Below, piece after piece: positions 25,392 to 33,598 of a stretch of DNA of 64,000 nucleotides. Position 1 is the stretch's first letter, and the number at the start of each line of letters is the position of its first letter. Source of the stretch: JADLGL01 sp963667605 (GTDB lineage Bacteria; Pseudomonadota; Alphaproteobacteria; Rhizobiales; Kaistiaceae); assembly GCA_963667605.2 (NCBI GenBank), contig CAXXUZ010000003.1, positions 1,612,001-1,676,000 on the forward strand. Direction: 5' to 3'. The notes beneath the pieces were generated by a model, which ran no database searches, was not told the DNA's origin, and saw only the letters and a list, made by a program, of their open reading frames with translations. The position numbers were made by a program, and so were the translations under genes.

Positions 25392-26237
25392 GTGCCCGAT
25401 CTCGATCTGATGGATGCTTATGAGCACGCCTCTGCGCGGCTGCGCGAGCGCGACCCGGATCGCTTCATCGCCGATCTTTTCGCGCCTAAATCGGTGCGGC
25501 GCCATCTGGTTGCACTGCATGCTTTCGATGCCGAGATCGCACAAATCCGCTACGCCGTCAGTGAGCCCGCGCTGGGCGAGATCCGGCTGCAATGGTGGCG
25601 CGATGCAATCGCCCATGACCAGCACTCCGGTAATCCGCTTGCTGCGGCGCTGTTGCAGACGATCGCCGCACTCGATCTGCCCAAAGCCGCGTTCGATGCG
25701 CTCCTCACCGCCCGAATTTTCGATCTCTATAACGATCCGATGCCGACCATGGCCGATTTCGAGGGTTATGCCGGCGAAACCGCATCGGTGTTGGTCCAGT
25801 TCGCGGTGCTGGCGCTTGCCGGCGGCGACGATCCCGATGCCGCCGACGCCTCCGGCCATGCCGGGGTCGCCATCTCCCTGCGACGGGCACTCGTCCGGTT
25901 TGGCGATGACGCCAGGCGTCGGCAGCTGTTCCTGCCCCGCGATCGCTTTGATGCCGGAGGCGTCGACCTCGAGGATGTGTTCGCCGGAAGACCGTCGGAC
26001 GGATTGCGGCAGACGCTGGCCGATCTGCGCGGCTCGGCTCGCGTTCATTTGGAAAAGGCGCGGGCCGAAATCACCTCGCTGCCCAAGACGGTTAGGCCAG
26101 CCTTCCTGCCATTGGCGTTGATCCAGCCAGATCTCGATCGGCTCAAGGGCACCGAACCCTTTCAGCCGCCTCGACCGATCCCGCGCTGGCGGCGACAATG
26201 GCTGATCTGGCGCGCGGCAAGGCGTGGCGGGAGTTAG
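25392..26237 (+). CDS. Squalene/phytoene synthase-like protein (NDUFAF6-like)
   Basis: A 281-residue isoprenoid-synthase-fold protein. ALHAFDAEIAQIRYAVSEPALGEIRLQWWRDAI matches the first part of the fold, but the two Asp-rich motifs needed for prenyl diphosphate binding are weak or missing, as in the NDUFAF6 subgroup that assists mitochondrial complex I assembly. Its position after the Mth938-domain gene supports that subgroup over a carotenoid or hopanoid enzyme. The start is GTG 25392. Confidence 0.8.
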   Translation: MPDLDLMDAYEHASARLRERDPDRFIADLFAPKSVRRHLVALHAFDAEIAQIRYAVSEPALGEIRLQWWRDAIAHDQHSGNPLAAALLQTIAALDLPKAAFDALLTARIFDLYNDPMPTMADFEGYAGETASVLVQFAVLALAGGDDPDAADASGHAGVAISLRRALVRFGDDARRRQLFLPRDRFDAGGVDLEDVFAGRPSDGLRQTLADLRGSARVHLEKARAEITSLPKTVRPAFLPLALIQPDLDRLKGTEPFQPPRPIPRWRRQWLIWRAARRGGS

Positions 26238-26349
26238 CAATGAGCGTCGTTCCGGGGCCGCAGATCGGATCCCGGAACCTTATTCGGTCGGATTCCTATC
26301 TTTGGGTTCCGGCTTGCCCTTCGGCCCTCCAGAACGACACTTTCTGAAG

Positions 26350-27741
26350 TTATTCGGCGGCCGCCCGCTCGCCCTCGCCGAGCCAGGCACCGACATCGGC
26401 CAATGCCCGCACCGAAAGCGCTCGCTTTCGCGCCGCGCCGCGCTCGGCTTTCTTCCCGGCAGTAGCAGCTTCAATTGGCGGGAACAGGCCGAAATTGATG
26501 TTCATCGGCTGAAACGACCGGCGCCCCGGTTCATCGGCTGAGATATGGCCGCCGGTGAGATGGGCCAGCAGCGCACCGAAGGCCGTCGTCCTCGGCGGCG
26601 GCAAGATGGGGATGCCCAGCCGCTCCGCCACAGCAAAGCGCCCGGCAAGGAGACCGATTGACGCCGATTCGACGTAGCCCTCGCAGCCGGTGATTTGGCC
26701 GGCGAAGCGAAGCCTAGGCATCGCCTTCAGCCGCAGTGTTGGGTCAAGGAGCTTGGGCGAATCGAGAAAAATGTTGCGGTGGAGGCCGCCGAACCGGGCG
26801 AACTCGGCCTCGTCGAGCCCCGGAATCATCCGGAAGATTCGCTTCTGCTCGCGATAGCGGAGCTTGGTCTGAAACCCGACCATGTTCCACAGCGTGCCGA
26901 GAGCGTTGTCTTGCCGGAGCTGCACCACGGCGTGGGGCTTGTCGGCCGGCCTGTGCGGATTGGTGAGGCCGACCGGTTTCATCGGCCCGTAACGGAGGGT
27001 TTCGCGGCCGCGCTCGGCCATCACCTCGATCGGCAAGCAGCCTTCGAAATAGGGTGTCCCCTCCCAGTCATGGAAGGCGGTCTTCTCGCCGCGGAGCGCC
27101 GCATCGATCAGGGCCTCATATTGCTCGCGGTCGAGCGGGCAATTGAGATAGTCACGGCCAGTACCGCCGGGGCCGGGCTTGTCGTAGCGGGACTGAAACC
27201 AGGCGATATCGAGGTTGACGGATCCGAACTCGACGATCGGCGAGATCGCGTCGAAAAATGCGAGCGCATCTTCGCCGGTAAGTTTGGTGATCGCCTCGGC
27301 GAGTGCCGGGGAGGTGAGGGGCCCGGTGGCGACGATGACGCTGTCCCATTCCGGCGGCGGCAGCCGGGCAATCTCGCCGCGCTCGATGGTAATCAGTGGA
27401 TCCACCGCGATCGCCTCGGTGACCGCGGCTGAGAATCCATTGCGATCGACCGCCAATGCCGAGCCCGCCGGCAGGCGATGGGCGTCTCCCATCCGCATGA
27501 TCAGCGAATCCGCGCGGCGCATTTCTTCATGGAGGAGGCCGACCGCATTGGCCTCGGCATCATCGGAGCGGAAGGAATTGGAGCAGACCAGCTCTGCCAG
27601 GCCATCGGTTTGGTGCGCCGGTGTCTCGCGGACGGGGCGCATCTCATGCAATACCACCGGCGCGCCGGTGCGAGCGATCTGCCACGCCGCTTCCGAGCCG
27701 GCGAGGCCGCCGCCGATCACATGGATTGGGGAGTTGGTCAT
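26350..27741 (-). CDS. trmFO: Methylenetetrahydrofolate-tRNA-(uracil-5-)-methyltransferase
   Basis: An FAD- and folate-dependent enzyme that makes the T-loop ribothymidine (m5U54) in tRNA. The FAD Rossmann motif IHVIGGGLAGSEAAWQ is at the N-terminus, followed by LHEMRPVRETPAHQT and ELVCSNSFRSDDA, which are diagnostic for TrmFO/GidA-small. QITGCEGYVESASIGLLAGRF is the conserved C-terminal part. ATG 27741 is chosen because the protein then begins just before the FAD motif (463 residues); 34 further codons are open upstream. Confidence 0.95.
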   Translation of the reverse strand: MTNSPIHVIGGGLAGSEAAWQIARTGAPVVLHEMRPVRETPAHQTDGLAELVCSNSFRSDDAEANAVGLLHEEMRRADSLIMRMGDAHRLPAGSALAVDRNGFSAAVTEAIAVDPLITIERGEIARLPPPEWDSVIVATGPLTSPALAEAITKLTGEDALAFFDAISPIVEFGSVNLDIAWFQSRYDKPGPGGTGRDYLNCPLDREQYEALIDAALRGEKTAFHDWEGTPYFEGCLPIEVMAERGRETLRYGPMKPVGLTNPHRPADKPHAVVQLRQDNALGTLWNMVGFQTKLRYREQKRIFRMIPGLDEAEFARFGGLHRNIFLDSPKLLDPTLRLKAMPRLRFAGQITGCEGYVESASIGLLAGRFAVAERLGIPILPPPRTTAFGALLAHLTGGHISADEPGRRSFQPMNINFGLFPPIEAATAGKKAERGAARKRALSVRALADVGAWLGEGERAAAE

Positions 27742-27793
27742 CGGCTGCAGCATAATTGGCGGAGGGATGTACCTCAACAGCGTCGCCGAGGCC

Positions 27794-27837
27794 AAAAAAG
27801 GAAACACCCGCCGGGGAGGAAATCGGCGGGCGTTTCC
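27794..27837 (-). terminator. Rho-independent terminator on the minus strand
   Basis: A 14-15 bp stem (27800-27814 with 27823-27837, one mismatch) is followed, in the minus-strand direction, by six T residues (27799-27794). It would end leftward transcripts from uvrA and the nuclease-like gene before trmFO, whose start is 53 bp further on. An attenuator in a trmFO leader is the alternative. Confidence 0.7.
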
Positions 27838-28186
27838 AATCAAGCGCCATCCGGGGGGAGGGTGACGCTACCGCGTTGGGAGGAGGGAGGAGAAAAACCC
27901 AACGCATCATTCACAGAAGACCGGCTTCGAACACCGATCTCCACTGGTCGACCTCTAATATAGGCCCAAGACGCATGAGGGGGACCCCCACAAATGCATG
28001 GCTGATTTGCACCTCCCGCATCGCGTGTGCGGCGGTTGTCGGCGCTCATGGTGAATAGCGAAGTGTAAACAGCGTATTAGGAGGTAAGAGTTCCGGCTGC
28101 GGCTTTTGGACGCTCGCCACGGCCGTATCGGCAAATGGTCGCAGGGTGACCGCCGATGTGGGATTCTCGCTGTGCGATCCCGACGA
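27838..28186. other. Intergenic region with a second hairpin
   Basis: A stretch between the terminator and the nuclease-like gene. It holds an 8-bp hairpin (27873-27880 with 27898-27905) enclosing a purine-rich loop. Short open frames on the minus strand (for example 27840-28049) have no recognisable domain. I see nothing else. Confidence 0.45.
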
Positions 28187-29410
28187 CTAGTGAAGGTCTA
28201 GTCGGAACTGATCAAGTGGCAGCGGGCCATCGTCCGATCTCGGCGTCATTAGCGAATATGATCCGTCCGCACCCATCGTGATATGAATGTGCCAGTACAT
28301 GCCCCTATCGGTCGTGGTGATGTTGAGAACCGCCAGGATGGAAAGGATGTTGTCCCATGGAATTGCGAAAGCAAAGTCGAGATCCATTCCTCCAAGAATG
28401 AAATAGCCTTTCATTGCTTCACTGAGAAACTCATCCCACCGTGGGTGGTACGCATACCAATGAGGGGTCGCGGATCTTTTCGTGTAGCGTTTTGAGATCG
28501 TGCAAGCGATGCGAAACTTGCGGGAAGTATCCCAGTAAAGTGCCCTGGTGGTCTTAACGGGCCTGCTTCCGAGCATGCCTTCCATAGCAGACACGATCTT
28601 TTCCCGTTTGTCCTGGATAAGCGCGCTGTCCGTGAACTGCCACGTCGACGCAGATGCCTCCCTTTGCGTCGAGACAGCGTTTTCGCTTTCGGCGTCTTCG
28701 TCCGTTGCCGCCTCTGAAATCGCTCCTTCAATGTCGGCAGCGGTCGCGAACATCACGTCCACCATACCGTCTATTCTCGTGTACTCGACCGGTACAAGCA
28801 GGCCTCGAATCTTGGCTCCGGTCTCTAGTTCATCGGCGTTTTCCTTAAGGCGCACTAGCTTCATGAGAGCGTCCGCACTGATGAGTCTGATGTCCCAAGC
28901 ATGCCGCGATCCCCGTACTTGAGCTTCGAGCTCACCGGTATCCTCACGTCCTACGACGATGAGAATAGACTGCAGGCGCAATTCGGGGTGTTGTTCACGA
29001 AGCGCGTCTCGGTACCCAGCCAGAGTATCCAGAGAGATACGATATGCATCGGTTGCCTTTACCTCGACAACTACGCGTCCGCCTTCGGGCGAGGCCCAAA
29101 CCCCGTCCGCTCCGACAAGGCCCGCTCTACCTTGATAACGACCGTTCTCGACTAGATAGTCGAGCCGACGCCCCAACTCGTTGACCAGGTCCTGCAGGAC
29201 AAATCCCGACTTTTGGAAACTGTGCGATAGGCAATGGTCCACGTACGCCGAGAGCTCCTCTGAGGGCACCTGCGATAGGTACTCCTTCAGCTCAGCCGAT
29301 GTTGACTGATCGTCCCGGAGATTGCCGTCACCCGCGGTCGCAACAATTTGCTCAATGGAGAGCTCGTCCATCGCCGCCGGGTTGGATTTCCAAAGCGATA
29401 TCAGAGCCAA
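28187..29410 (-). CDS. PD-(D/E)XK nuclease-like protein downstream of uvrA
   Basis: A 407-residue protein of unknown role. Residues 90-135 contain a candidate PD-(D/E)XK core: Asp102 in GADGVW, then Glu117-Val-Lys119 in VVVEVKATDAY, at the spacing and hydrophobic context of restriction-endonuclease-like folds. The following SILIVVGREDTGELEAQVRG resembles later core strands. The C-terminal 150 residues match no family I know. It starts 9 bp after the uvrA stop on the same strand, so it is likely transcribed with uvrA and hence under LexA control. Anti-phage or repair roles are both possible. Confidence 0.65.
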   Translation of the reverse strand: MALISLWKSNPAAMDELSIEQIVATAGDGNLRDDQSTSAELKEYLSQVPSEELSAYVDHCLSHSFQKSGFVLQDLVNELGRRLDYLVENGRYQGRAGLVGADGVWASPEGGRVVVEVKATDAYRISLDTLAGYRDALREQHPELRLQSILIVVGREDTGELEAQVRGSRHAWDIRLISADALMKLVRLKENADELETGAKIRGLLVPVEYTRIDGMVDVMFATAADIEGAISEAATDEDAESENAVSTQREASASTWQFTDSALIQDKREKIVSAMEGMLGSRPVKTTRALYWDTSRKFRIACTISKRYTKRSATPHWYAYHPRWDEFLSEAMKGYFILGGMDLDFAFAIPWDNILSILAVLNITTTDRGMYWHIHITMGADGSYSLMTPRSDDGPLPLDQFRLDLH

Positions 29411-29419
29411 CTAGTTCTC

Positions 29420-32284
29420 CTACTCCGCCGCCTCGATCCGGCGGCGCTCCAGTACCGGCTTGAGGAATTGGCCGGTGTAGCTCGCCTTCACCGCCGCGAT
29501 CTGTTCCGGCGTGCCGGCCGCGACGATCTCGCCGCCGCGATCGCCGCCCTCGGGGCCGAGATCAATGATCCAATCGGCGGTCTTGATCACTTCGAGATTG
29601 TGCTCGATTACCACCACACTATTGCCCTGCGCCACCAGCTCGTGCAGCACGTCGAGGAGCTTGGCGATGTCGTGGAAATGAAGCCCGGTGGTCGGCTCGT
29701 CGAGGATGTAGAGCGTCCGCCCGGTCGCCCGCCGCGACAGCTCCTTGGAAAGCTTCACCCGCTGCGCCTCGCCCCCCGATAGCGTCGTTGCCGGCTGGCC
29801 GACCTTGATATAGCCGAGCCCGACCCGCTCCAGCGTTTCCATCTTGTCGCGAATCGCCGGCACCGCGCCGAAGAATTGGGCGGCTTCCTCGACCGTCATA
29901 ACGAGGATATCGGCGATCGATTTGCTCTTGAACCGAACCTCCAGCGTTTCGCGATTGTAGCGCGCGCCATTGCAGACATCGCAGGTGACATAGACGTCGG
30001 GCAGGAAGTGCATCTCGATCTTGATCAAGCCGTCGCCCTGGCAGGCTTCACAACGCCCGCCCTTGACGTTGAACGAGAACCGGCCGGGCTTGTAGCCGCG
30101 TGCCCGCGCCTCCGGTAGCCCAGCGAACCATTCGCGGATCGGTGTGAACGCGCCGGTATAGGTTGCTGGGTTGGAGCGCGGCGACCGCCCGATCGGGGAT
30201 TGGTCGATGTCGATGACCTTGTCGAGATGTTCCAGCCCATCGAGCCGGTCATACGCGGCAGGGGCCTCCCGCGCTCCGTTGAGCCGCCGTGCCACCGCCT
30301 TGTAGAGCGTGTCGACGAGGAGGGTCGATTTGCCGCCGCCGGAGACGCCGGTGACGCAAGTGAATGCGCCGAGCGGAATCGTTGCCGAGATCGATTTGAG
30401 ATTATTGCCACTGGCTCCGGTGAGCTTTAGCGACCGCGACTTGACCATCCGCCGCCGCTTCTCAGGCACCTCGATCGCCATCACCCCAGTGAGATATTGG
30501 CCGGTTAGCGAGCGTGGATTGGCCATGATCTCGGCCGGGGCTCCCGCGGCGATGATCTCGCCGCCATGGATGCCGGCAGCGGGGCCGATATCGACGACAT
30601 AATCGGCGGTTCGGATCGCATCCTCGTCATGCTCGACCACCAGCACGGTGTTACCGAGATCGCGGAGATGGCAGAGCGTTGCCAACAGCCGCTCATTGTC
30701 GCGCTGATGAAGGCCGATCGACGGCTCGTCGAGGACGTAAAGGACGCCCGTAAGCCCGGAGCCGATTTGCGAGGCGAGGCGAATGCGCTGACCTTCGCCG
30801 CCCGATAGCGTGCCGGCTTGGCGCGACAGCGACAAATAGTCGAGCCCGACATCGACCAGGAAGCGAAGCCGCTCGCGGATTTCCCTGAGGATCCGGCCGG
30901 CAATTTCTTTCTGTTTGGAGTTGAGCCGCGCCGGAAGTTTCTCGGCCCATTCGGCGGCTCCGCGGATCGAAAGCGCGGTGATTTGGCCGATATGCCTACC
31001 GTCGATCTTTACCGCCAGCGCCTCCGGTTTGAGGCGGTAGCCATTGCAGGTGGCGCAATCGACGGCAGTGAAATAGCGCTCGATCTCCTCGCGGACCCAC
31101 GAGGATTCGGTCTCCTTCCAACGCCGTTCCAGATTTGGGATGACCCCCTCGAACGGCTTTCGCGTATCGTAGCGGCGAAGCCCATCCTCATAGGTGAAGA
31201 CGATGATGTCTTGGCCGGTGCCATAAAGGATGATGTTCCGAGCCTCCTCGGGGAGGTCCTTCCAGCGCTTCGACAGCGAGAATTTGTAGTGCCGGCCGAG
31301 GGCTTCGAGCGTTTGTAGATAATAGGGCGAGGTCGTCTTGGCCCAGGGCGCGATCGTGCCGCCACGAAGCGTTAAATCCTCGTCGGGCACCACCAACGCC
31401 GAGTCCACCGTCTTCTCGGCGCCAAGCCCATCGCAGACCGGACAGGCGCCGGCCGGGTTGTTGAACGAGAACAAACGCGGTTCGATCTCCGCGATGGTGA
31501 AGCCCGACACCGGGCAGGCGAATTTTTCCGAAAAGGTTATGCGCTCGGGTTTGTCCGTCTCCTCGGCATCGGCTATTTCGGCGATTGCGATCCCGTCGGC
31601 GAGCTCAAGAGCGGTCTGTAAGGAATCCGCCAGCCGCGCCGAGATGTCGGGTCGAACCACGATCCGGTCGACCACTACGTCGATCGAATGCTTCAGCTTT
31701 TTGTCCAGCGTCGGCGTTTCGGCGATCTCATAGAACACCCTATCGATCTTGACCCGCTGGAAGCCGCGCTTCTGGAGGTCCGCCAACTCTTTGCGATATT
31801 CGCCCTTACGGTCGCGCACGATCGGCGCCAGCAAATAGATCCGCGTTCCCTCCGTGAGGGTCAGCACCCGGTCGACCATCTGGCTGACTGTCTGGCTTTC
31901 GATCGGCAGGCCGGTCGCCGGGGAATATGGAATTCCAACCCGGGCGAACAGGAGCCGGAGATAATCGTAGATCTCGGTGACGGTGCCAACGGTCGAGCGC
32001 GGATTGCGCGAGGTCGTCTTCTGCTCGATCGAGATCGCCGGCGACAGACCGTCGATTTGGTCGACGTCCGGCTTCTGCATCATTTCGAGGAACTGACGGG
32101 CGTAGGCCGACAGGCTCTCGACATAACGCCGTTGACCCTCGGCGTAGATCGTATCGAAGGCGAGCGAGGATTTGCCCGAGCCCGATAGGCCAGTGAAAAC
32201 GATCAGCCGATCGCGCGGCAGATCGAGATCGACGTTCTTGAGATTATGTTCCCGCGCGCCGCGGATCGAAATGAATTTCTGCAT
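29420..32284 (-). CDS. uvrA: Excinuclease ABC subunit A
   Basis: Damage-recognition ATPase of nucleotide-excision repair. It has two ABC modules: Walker A GLSGSGKSSLAFDT near the N-terminus and GVSGGGKSTLLVDT in the second half, with signatures LSGGEGQRIRLA and LSGGEAQRVKLSKEL. Zinc-finger cysteines are visible in CPVCDGLG and GRCEACQGDG...CDVCNGARYNRETLEV. It is 954 residues from MQKFISIRGAREHNL. A LexA-type operator lies 47 bp upstream. Normally divergent from ssb, it is here separated from it by 12 kb. Confidence 0.97.
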   Translation of the reverse strand: MQKFISIRGAREHNLKNVDLDLPRDRLIVFTGLSGSGKSSLAFDTIYAEGQRRYVESLSAYARQFLEMMQKPDVDQIDGLSPAISIEQKTTSRNPRSTVGTVTEIYDYLRLLFARVGIPYSPATGLPIESQTVSQMVDRVLTLTEGTRIYLLAPIVRDRKGEYRKELADLQKRGFQRVKIDRVFYEIAETPTLDKKLKHSIDVVVDRIVVRPDISARLADSLQTALELADGIAIAEIADAEETDKPERITFSEKFACPVSGFTIAEIEPRLFSFNNPAGACPVCDGLGAEKTVDSALVVPDEDLTLRGGTIAPWAKTTSPYYLQTLEALGRHYKFSLSKRWKDLPEEARNIILYGTGQDIIVFTYEDGLRRYDTRKPFEGVIPNLERRWKETESSWVREEIERYFTAVDCATCNGYRLKPEALAVKIDGRHIGQITALSIRGAAEWAEKLPARLNSKQKEIAGRILREIRERLRFLVDVGLDYLSLSRQAGTLSGGEGQRIRLASQIGSGLTGVLYVLDEPSIGLHQRDNERLLATLCHLRDLGNTVLVVEHDEDAIRTADYVVDIGPAAGIHGGEIIAAGAPAEIMANPRSLTGQYLTGVMAIEVPEKRRRMVKSRSLKLTGASGNNLKSISATIPLGAFTCVTGVSGGGKSTLLVDTLYKAVARRLNGAREAPAAYDRLDGLEHLDKVIDIDQSPIGRSPRSNPATYTGAFTPIREWFAGLPEARARGYKPGRFSFNVKGGRCEACQGDGLIKIEMHFLPDVYVTCDVCNGARYNRETLEVRFKSKSIADILVMTVEEAAQFFGAVPAIRDKMETLERVGLGYIKVGQPATTLSGGEAQRVKLSKELSRRATGRTLYILDEPTTGLHFHDIAKLLDVLHELVAQGNSVVVIEHNLEVIKTADWIIDLGPEGGDRGGEIVAAGTPEQIAAVKASYTGQFLKPVLERRRIEAAE

Positions 32285-32330
32285 GACCGAAATCCAGCAT
32301 ATGGCGCGCGGAGAGGCCAGGCACCACCCG

Positions 32331-32345
32331 GAACATAATGCGAAC
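32331..32345. promoter_or_regulatory. LexA-binding site (SOS box) upstream of uvrA
   Basis: The direct repeat GAAC-N7-GAAC (GAAC at 32331-32334 and 32342-32345) matches the alphaproteobacterial LexA operator. It is 47 bp upstream of the uvrA start codon, and uvrA is a classical SOS gene. The same motif occurs before ssb at 44330. Confidence 0.75.
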
Positions 32346-32547
32346 AATTTTTCGCTATTGGGCGGCGCCTGTCCAGTTAAACCTGCTCGCTTTGCCGGTA
32401 TTTTCGGATTTGGTTCATTAAAGTCGATAAACTCGACTTGAGCGCCTTGACAAATCGGTTCTGGGGCAAACGAATCAAGAGCAAGGCGATTGGGCGAGGT
32501 CGGCGTCCAAGAGCCGGTATCGTGGTGTTTGAGTAGTGGAGGTAGGC

Positions 32548-33474
32548 ATGCTGGCGCGCGCGTATTGGTCAGGACATATTAGGCTGGCCCTGGTATCGAT
32601 CCCGGTGCAGCTCTTTTCGGCGACGAAGACCGCAGCCAGGGTCTCGTTTAATCAAATCCATAAACCGACCGGAAAGCGGATCAGATACGAGAAGGTGGTT
32701 CCCGGCATCGGCGCTGTCGACACCGACGACATCGTTCGCGGATATGAGGTCGAGAAGGGCAAATATGTCCTGTTTGAGGACCAGGAAATCGAGGACGTCA
32801 AGCTCGAGGCCAAGCGCACCATCGATCTGGTGCAATTCGTCGACGAGGACGAGATCGATCCGGTCTATTTCGAGAAGCCGCTGTATGTCGCTTCCGATGA
32901 TGATGAGGTCGCCGGCGAGGCCTACGCCGTCCTCCGCGATGCGCTGAAGGACACCGGCAAGGTCGGCCTCGGCCAGCTTGTCGTTCGCGGCAAGAGCAGC
33001 ATCGTTTGCCTGCGGCCGCACGGCAAAGGCCTAGCGATCGAGATGCTGCGCTACGCCGACGAGGTTCACAAGGCTGATCAGTTCTTTACCGAAGTGCCGG
33101 AAGTGGAGCCCGCGGAAGAACTCAAGACGATGGCCGAAGAGCTGATCAAGCGGAAGGTCAAGCCGTTCGACGCCAAAGCTTTCAAGGATTCTTATGACGG
33201 AGCGCTTCGCGAATTGATCCAAGCCAAGCTGGAAGATCGCCCGCCGGAAGAGATCGACGCGCCCGAAGTCGGCGCCCAAGTGATCAATCTGATGGACGCG
33301 CTGAAGCGCTCGATGGCGTCCGGCAAGACCAAGGCCAACGGCAAATTGGGCCCGGCCAAGAAGACCGCAGCCAAGTCGGCCTCGTCACAACGGAAATCCT
33401 CGCCGGCCTCGGCCAAAGCGAAGGCCAAGACCGACGCGAGGAAGACCGGAGCCCGCAGCCGCAGGGCGGCCTAG
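32548..33474 (+). CDS. ku: Non-homologous end-joining protein Ku
   Basis: A homodimeric ring that binds DNA ends and recruits LigD. It starts MLARAYWSGHIRLALVSIPVQLFSA, the standard bacterial Ku N-terminus, with the core through GLGQLVVRGKSSIVCLRPHGKGLAIEML. The C-terminal 70 residues are a Lys/Ala/Ser-rich basic tail, as in many alphaproteobacterial Ku proteins, where it aids DNA binding. ATG 32548 is preceded by a GGAGG ribosome-binding site that includes the upstream GTG. ligD follows 124 bp downstream. Confidence 0.96.
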   Translation: MLARAYWSGHIRLALVSIPVQLFSATKTAARVSFNQIHKPTGKRIRYEKVVPGIGAVDTDDIVRGYEVEKGKYVLFEDQEIEDVKLEAKRTIDLVQFVDEDEIDPVYFEKPLYVASDDDEVAGEAYAVLRDALKDTGKVGLGQLVVRGKSSIVCLRPHGKGLAIEMLRYADEVHKADQFFTEVPEVEPAEELKTMAEELIKRKVKPFDAKAFKDSYDGALRELIQAKLEDRPPEEIDAPEVGAQVINLMDALKRSMASGKTKANGKLGPAKKTAAKSASSQRKSSPASAKAKAKTDARKTGARSRRAA

Positions 33475-33598
33475 CGGTCACCGACAATCCCGTTGACATC
33501 GCGACCAATAGTGAGGTTCCGGATCGGCCTTTGGCCGCCCGGGCCGATGGACATCGCGGCACTTGCGTTCGGGTAACCGGCGTAAGTATGGCTAGCCG

